Shown piece after piece: positions 57,731 to 64,000 of a stretch of 64,000 bases of DNA. Position numbers and translations under genes: made by a program. Within the stretch, counting starts at the first letter, position 1; each line of letters opens with the position of its first letter. Origin of the DNA: Atopsyche davidsoni (Eukaryota > Arthropoda > Insecta > Trichoptera > Hydrobiosidae); assembly GCA_022113835.1 (NCBI GenBank), contig JAILWY010000010.1:12263501-12327500 (forward strand), given 5' to 3'. The notes beneath the pieces are model-generated. The model worked only from the letters and a program-made list of their open reading frames with translations, was not told where the DNA came from and did no database searches.

Positions 57731-60171
57731 ATGGCTTCTCCAAACACTCGTCGGAAATTGCAAGAGCTGCGCCTAATTCAAGACAATAATGTCAGTAAAC
57801 ATCAATTAAATTTATTATTTATTATATTCTATTTCTGAATTGAAATGTCATTTTCATAATACATATACATCTGTCTGATTTGCCTTGTAATGCTTATGTA
57901 GACTTTGACCTCTATAACTAGTATTGGTACCACTTACACACATATTTAACAGATGCTTCTTTAATTTTTCATTAATGAAATTAATAATTTTTCGTTTAAA
58001 TTCAAAATGATAGTTTTTTTCTTGAATTATAAGAGTGAACAAACTTAAACTTTAGAGATCAGTACTAATTAGCTGTGGTTTTACTCTTGATAACTAACCA
58101 ATCTTTTATGGCAGTGAAAGTTAAGCATACAGTCAACAGTTTCTTTTATTTTGGTATTTTTACAGGAATGCTTTGAGTGTGGAACTTTAAATCCACAGTG
58201 GGTATCTGTGACTTATGGCATCTGGATTTGTCTCGAGTGCTCAGGCAAACACAGAAGTCTCGGTGTACATTTATCATTTGTAAGATCCGCTACAATGGAT
58301 AAATGGAAGCCTTCAGAGTTAGAAAAAATGAAGGTACAGATTGTGTCAATTTGTTTAAAAACTACTAATAAAGTTTAGAATCAAAATACTCATTGTAATA
58401 TATCTTAATAATTAAGGTTGGTGGAAATAGCAAGGCCAAAAAATTCTTTAATATGCAGCCTGACTGGGACCCAAAGAAGTCCTTGGTTCAAAAGTACAAT
58501 TCTACCGCAGCTGCTATGTATAGGCATAAGGTGATTTCATTTGATTTTTATATTTTATACATTAAGTTTACTTAATAGTTTTGGTAATTAATATTGGAAA
58601 ATGTAATTATTATGATATCAAGTGTAAAATGCAGCTGTGGTGACTATTTGAGCCTATTAAAATGTGGCTTGTATTGTAAATATCAAAAGAATTATTAGTA
58701 CTATGATGTTAATATTTCTTTACGTATTAGATTACTTCCTTGGCTGCTGGGGAGCAATGGACTATGTCTGCTTTTGAAGAGCATGAAAGAAATATGGCTT
58801 CAGTAATACAAGAAAAAACAGATCCGATTTATCAGACGAGTATCTCTAATTCCTACTCAAATGAAGGAAACTATCACGATACAATGCACAAAAGTAGCTC
58901 ATTGTAAGTATTTATTTAAGTAGATGTAGTAGTGTTTTACTTTTTAATGTTTCAAATGTGTTTTGCAGTTTTTATGGTTAGAAATTCACACCAATTTTTC
59001 TTTAACTAAATTCAAGCATTTATTGTTTCAGCACTTCAAACAGTTCAGAAAATCGTTACTTTGGATTTGGTAACACCAACTACAATCAACAAAATAGTAG
59101 TAATAATCAAAATTCTAAAGAAATTTTGGATAATACATTGAGCTCTTTGGCCACAGTAAGTATTTCTTTGGTATTAGATTTTATGTAAATAATTTATTTT
59201 TTCCATAGTTATAATTTTATATTAAATAATTCTATTCAAGAAGTTATGTAGTAAAATCTTTTAAGATAATGACTTTTCTTTAAATAATCCTGATTGTTTC
59301 AAAAATTTTCAGGGATGGTCTATGTTCACAGCATCTGCTACTATGATCGCACAAAAAGCAAGTGATAATGCCTTGAAGTATGGTGGAATAGCTTCTCAAA
59401 AAGTTTTTGAAATGGCCAACAATGTCAACGAGAAGGTATAAAATTACGTAATTAAAAAAAAAACATTTAACATGATTTAACAACATATAGATTTGTTGAA
59501 ATATGTTTTTATCATTTTACAGATAAATAATCGTGGGAGTTGGAATAGTCTAAGTGGAGTTAATAATCCAAATAATGGCAGCGGGGTCAGTTCGCCCACT
59601 GGCAGTATGTCTTATCAGTCAGAACCATTTTATGGAGCCATGAAAAGTTCAGCCTCGGAACCAGCTCCATCGTGGTATTTTTTTAACTCCTTTGATATTC
59701 ATTTATTTTTGATGTATTTTTTACATCTACAGATGTTACTTTATATTAAATTTTGTTATATTTGTTATATTGCTCACTTAAATGCAGTTAACAGTTACTG
59801 AAATACCAAAACTTTAGTAAAATCAGTATTATAAATAATATAAGTAAATTAAACTTTCAATCCTGTATAGTATTCTTTTTACTGTGTGTATGCGTAGTCT
59901 AGTTAATTATGTATCCTGAGAGTGACTTAATCAAGCTTAAGTATAAAAGTTGGACAGTTTACTCACAGTGCTTGTCTTCTGTATATGAATGAAGTTTAGG
60001 TTAAATGTCATACTTTTTTATTTTAGGAACTCTCCTCTGAAGGCCCAGAGTGAAGGTAGAAGTAGTGCCAGGAAACCGGTTCAAGATACTGATTTGAAAA
60101 CTGGACTTGATGTGAAAAGTCAGACCTTCAAATCTAAAGATGATGCTGCATGGGATTTACTCAATGGTTAA
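57731..60171 (+). CDS. ArfGAP1: ADP-ribosylation factor GTPase-activating protein 1 (ArfGAP1), 8 exons
   Basis: Exons 57731-57790, 58166-58333, 58417-58530, 58731-58903, 59032-59155, 59313-59435, 59523-59674 and 60027-60171 join in phase to 352 aa. The start MASPNTRRKLQELR is the family N-terminus. The ArfGAP zinc finger is CFECGTLNPQWVSVTYGIWI followed by CLECSGKHRSLGVHLSFVRS: CX2CX16CX2C with the catalytic arginine in HRSLGVH. Residues about 215-255 (LSSLATGWSMFTASATMIAQ onward) form a Ser/Thr-rich amphipathic stretch like the ALPS lipid-packing sensors of this family. The C-terminus ends DDAAWDLLNG, an acidic-aromatic motif also typical of ArfGAP1. Role: GTP hydrolysis on Arf1 at the Golgi, COPI coat dynamics. 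Downstream AATAAA at 60288. Confidence 0.95.
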
Positions 60172-60287
60172 AAGGTTAAGACTATATTAAATTAATTTTT
60201 TAAATGTTTGACACAAGTGAAATTGCTTATCACATTTACCCTCAAGGTCTTATTATATTTGGTGTTGTAATTTTATGTAATAGTTAA

Positions 60288-60293
60288 AATAAA
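60288..60293 (+). terminator. Polyadenylation signal of ArfGAP1
   Basis: AATAAA lies 117 bases after the stop codon. Confidence 0.5.
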
Positions 60294-63200
60294 TGTATTC
60301 CATTGTATAATAATTTTTTAATAACATTAAAGTTTTTGCTTGCGAATTTTTCTTTTTATTTTTACTTTTGAATGTTCATCTCTTTGCCAAGGAATAATAG
60401 GTAAGCAAAGCGAGTTGCTTGCGATTTCAGGTAAATAAATAAATATCAATATACTTGCGAGTTACTACATTATTAAAATAAAACACTGAAGAGATGTAAT
60501 TTAACAAAATGGAAGGAAATGTATGAATAATAAATATTTTGAAAGTTTTTTACTTTATCGCACTAATACAGATAAGAATCTTCAATGTGCCACTGTGAAC
60601 TTAATTTTCAATTATTCATTTATTTATTAGTACGAAAAAATATTTTATATTATTGGTATAATCTGTTAAATTACATTTTTTAAAAATCATTACTAAAATA
60701 ACTGTTTTCACATTTGAACAGAAATTAATTATCCCAGATTTTTTCTGCAATTTATGTAGTTTAACACTTTTTTGATTAATTTCAATATATTTCACTTAAT
60801 TAAATTTGTTTGCTTGAGACTAGTTTGTCGCGCAGTAGATTTCAAATTTGGGTGTACACATTAAGTAGTAAATGCAATATAACAAGTAAATAATCTTTGA
60901 TATTAATAAAGTTGTTAGAAGTATGAAATTATGCTTACCTTTTTTGGGGAGGATTTTGCTAAAAATCTATAGCTAACGCGCTTTTGTGTGTGTATGTGTT
61001 GTGTGCGCGCGCATGCGAGAGCGTGCGTGTGCGAGGGCGTGCGTGTGCGTGTTTGTGCACGTGTGTGTGATATGAAAAATACTACTACAAAATAAAGCAG
61101 CTTTATAAGTCATCACTTATACACACAGAGATCATAGAAATATTATTTTGGGAATTGACCAGTGAATGGTTCATAAAGTGTCACTCTTCCTCTATACCAC
61201 AAGGCAAATAAAAAGAAGGTTTAAATACATAACAATTTTTTATTTAGTACCTTCTTATTTTATAATCATCAACAAATAAATTATCAAATACAATTAATGG
61301 CTTAACGAGCACTGATGGACTTGATACTGGAAAACAGGCATGAATTATTTACATCCAAATTATATGCGCATACGCAGGGTTTTGGCATGGTGCGTTTTGG
61401 GTTAGAGACATGTGAGCGTGTACAATACAATACTAAAAATACATAAAATAAAAAAGTAAAAGTAATAAAGAATAATAGCTCGAAGTGGTTTACATATGTT
61501 AGCAACATTTTTTGCAGTAGGTTAGCACACATTTATTAATGGCAAGATTGTAATTCATCGAATTGTCTCAAAAAAATTCATGTTTTAGTTTATTGCAAGC
61601 ACAATAAATAACATAACATAGTATAAAAAAAAAACCATTGATTTAGTATTCTTTATGTATTTATTTTTATTTTGAGCATGTTTTAGTCTTTTTTGAACAG
61701 ACTCAAATGATATATGTACAATTTTAGTGAATTGTACTGAGAAAGATCTGAGGTAGACATGTCTCAAATGAAAATAAATAAACAAAGAATATTGAATTAA
61801 AAAAGTGTTTATCTTATAATAATAACAACAAAGTCAATCGCCATGCTCATGGAAAAAAAAAAGTTTTTAGAAAATCTATAAACTCAATAAGTATTCAACT
61901 AGAGTATTATATGTGTAATATTTATGTTAATAATTTTTATTGAAATTAAATAATTCAATATTGCGATATCAGTATTATCAACATATTAATATCAGGGAAT
62001 GGCTGCAAAAAATATATAGCACACACCCTATTTAAGAGTATTTTTATACTTGTATAAATATCATGTTATGCTAATACAAGAGCTGCCCAACAAGTCGATC
62101 TTAATATATAAATCAATAACTTATAGTTTAAAGTGAGTTATAACTTTCTTCCATTGCATGTAAATAAATGTTACATTCTTATATTTTGCAATACGAAATT
62201 TAAAAAAGTTGCATGGAAGAAATCCTAATCTCAGGAATATTTGTCGTAAATAATCAAAATAAGTAATTTAATAAAAATATGTAATTTTGATAACTGTATA
62301 AAAAACAAAAAAATATGTCCTATTTTACTGCATATTTTTGGCATTTTATAATGAACCAATTTTCTCTCCCCATACATCACAGTCTTGAGAAAAAAAACTA
62401 TCTATCTCCTACAAAAAAAGAGAACAGTTGGGTAACTCTGGTATTTAGTGTTATTGTACTATCTCAAAAGTCATGTTCTCTCATTTACGGGTTGTCTTAA
62501 AATTACAAGGTATTCTTGACCTTGGATGTCATTTAACATATTATCAATAATAGTACAACAAAAATATAACTTGAGTAGAAAGATTTCAAAGTATAAATTT
62601 GATAGATCGAAAACCAACTATTAAGCTCATTTGAGAATATCAGAAATAGTTTGTCTCAGCACTTTTATGTGGAGCCATTATTGGTAAGAACTTACAATTT
62701 GTGATAACTTTTTGATGAAAACAACGTCTCGCAAATATATAATAAAAATATTAAAGTAATTTTTCTTATTTTCTATAACATATTACACATTTACAAATAA
62801 TCATTAGTAATATATATCACAGAGCACATCTATTCAAACAAGATGGCGTGTAGTTTTCAGATTAATTACTAAATGAGTACATCAATACCTGATTTGAAAA
62901 AACCTTACATTAGTCCGTAAGGTGTTCAAAACCGTTAAAGTGAGCTTATCATGTGCAATTTTGTTTTTTGTGTAAACTATAAATATTTATAATCAAGTGG
63001 TTATATATGTTTTGAATGATTTTCTAATTCCAAGAGAAGATGTTTGTGCTAAGCAAATGATTGTCCATATAGAGACAGGACCATACATGGCATTGCACTA
63101 TCATCTGTAATCAATATTTGCAACAGATTCTTAAATCAATTAGCTGTGTATACGGTGGGCTTATTTAAATTAGTAGCTCGCTGGCAATTTTTTTTTCTTA

Positions 63201-63548
63201 AATTACATGTATAAAAAGGAGATTTCAAATTCTTTTTATGAATTATATACTAATATAGGATATAAATTATCATTGGATACAATAGGACCCTTTTTCAAAA
63301 ATACTAGTTTCCTAATGGCATGTGAAGTTTTCTGTACATACATACATATGGATGTCAACATATTTTTTTAAAAACATTTAAGTAAATATATTTAGTGTGT
63401 CTGGCGTTGATATGATGCCATGTTGTGACTTAACATAACAGATGTACATAGCATATCACGGTCATAACACATAATCTCAAAATTAACCAATAACATCCAC
63501 ATAGATCAAGATATTACTTTACTAGGAATAAATAGGATGTTTAGATTC
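60294..63548. other. Intergenic region or 3' UTR of the minus-strand zinc-finger gene
   Basis: No coding gene is supported. The AT-rich DNA could include a long 3' UTR of the zinc-finger gene. It contains a GT/GC alternating tract at 60979-61072. Confidence 0.5.
60979..61072. repeat. Alternating purine-pyrimidine GT/GC tract
   Basis: tgtgtgtatgtgttgtgtgc is followed by gcgcgcatgcgagagcgtgc and further GTGCGTGTG. It is degenerate but mostly alternating. Confidence 0.85.
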
Positions 63549-64000
63549 TTATAGGGGGGTGGCAGACGTATTCTTGGTATGGGTCCGCAGATGCCGTGTG
63601 ATCATATCCCTGCGGCATGCAGCATAATCGCATTGGTGGCATTTATATGGTTTTTCCCCGGTGTGGGTCCTGTGGTGGGTGGCCAAATGGTCTGATCGGG
63701 AAAATATTTGTGTGCACACTGTGCACCTATAAGGCTTTGAGCCAGTATGGAGGCGCACGTGGCGCGTAAGCATGTCGCTGCGTGCAAAGAGGCGGCCACA
63801 CACGGAGCAAGCGTGGTTGCGAGTGGTAGAATCTGAATTCTTGCGATGGCGTGATGCCATGTGCTTGGACAGTCGGTCCCGTAGGCTAAACAGTTGTCCG
63901 CATACGTGACATGCATATGCATGGTTTACACCTGGCGGCATCTCCTCTACCACAGGGGTAATATTCAGATTGTAGCGTAGTGCTATGTTGCCTTCAATTG
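63549..64000 (-). CDS. klu: C2H2 zinc-finger transcription factor, klumpfuss-like (3' coding exon, partial)
   Basis: The minus-strand frame is open from the window edge to a stop at 63549, so the N-terminus is outside. It holds four C2H2 fingers: YACHVCGQLFSLRDRLSKHM..H, then after a Ser/Thr/Asn linker HACSVCGRLFARSDMLTRHV, YRCTVCTQIFSRSDHLATHH and YKCHQCDYAACRRDMITRHL. TGSKPY and TGEKPY linkers join the last three. The RSDMLTRH / RSDHL.TH / YAACRRDMITRH order is what I associate with Drosophila klumpfuss (WT1/EGR-related finger cluster, neural and bristle development). The protein ends 10 residues after the last finger (-NTSATPL). The family call is from memory of the finger pattern; another EGR/WT1-like factor is possible. 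Confidence 0.7.
   Translation of the reverse strand, partial: IEGNIALRYNLNITPVVEEMPPGVNHAYACHVCGQLFSLRDRLSKHMASRHRKNSDSTTRNHACSVCGRLFARSDMLTRHVRLHTGSKPYRCTVCTQIFSRSDHLATHHRTHTGEKPYKCHQCDYAACRRDMITRHLRTHTKNTSATPL

Overview
This is a eukaryotic, animal, almost certainly insect nuclear genome window. It is AT-rich, with GT-AG introns, long (TA)n/(CA)n microsatellites, and several classes of transposable element: LTR elements, mariner, hAT-like, MITEs and a LINE relic. The host proteins read as insect orthologues. The order (Hemiptera, Lepidoptera or other) cannot be fixed from sequence alone. No rRNA, tRNA, CRISPR or prokaryotic operon structure was seen.

Layout. (1) 971-4579 (+): a six-exon TBC-domain RabGAP, RN-tre/USP6NL type, complete at 583 aa. 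(2) 4580-11680: AT-rich intergenic DNA with a hAT transposase relic, a large (TA)n tract and a LINE reverse-transcriptase tail. (3) 11681-13995 (+): a two-exon gene with a C2-like N-terminal half and a lysine-rich tail, function unknown. (4) 14.0-41.9 kb: a gene-poor stretch holding a mariner remnant, MITE families, two hAT-like elements stacked on one target site, and a young LTR retrotransposon whose only protein is a 1105-aa tandem-repeat Gag-like product. It also holds several GC-rich islands that look regulatory, one ending in a strong splice donor (16441). (5) 41923-49565 (+): an eight-coding-exon SLC36-type (proton-coupled amino acid transporter) gene. One intron, otherwise about 81 bp, carries an internally deleted Ty3/gypsy-type element with extraordinarily short terminal repeats. 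(6) 53301-55492: a decayed cut-and-paste transposon with 14-bp perfect ends, sitting in a (TA)n tract. (7) 57731-60171 (+): a complete eight-exon ArfGAP1 gene, 352 aa. (8) 63549-64000 (-): the 3' coding exon of a klumpfuss-like C2H2 zinc-finger gene that runs off the window.

The host genes show no operon-like relationship. Three of them act in membrane traffic or at endomembranes (RN-tre on Rabs, ArfGAP1 on Arf1 at the Golgi, SLC36 probably at lysosome or plasma membrane), which may be coincidence. All gene models were built by joining reading frames across consensus GT-AG sites with matching phase. There is no transcript evidence.

Most unusual items: the non-autonomous LTR element with one LTR difference, a perfect 5-bp target duplication and two in-frame repeat arrays (93-bp and 108-bp units); the Ty3-like element with 32/41-bp terminal repeats; the triple CCTTAGAT target duplication bracketing two hAT-like elements; and a methionine-free exon-like membrane ORF inside an SLC36 intron.
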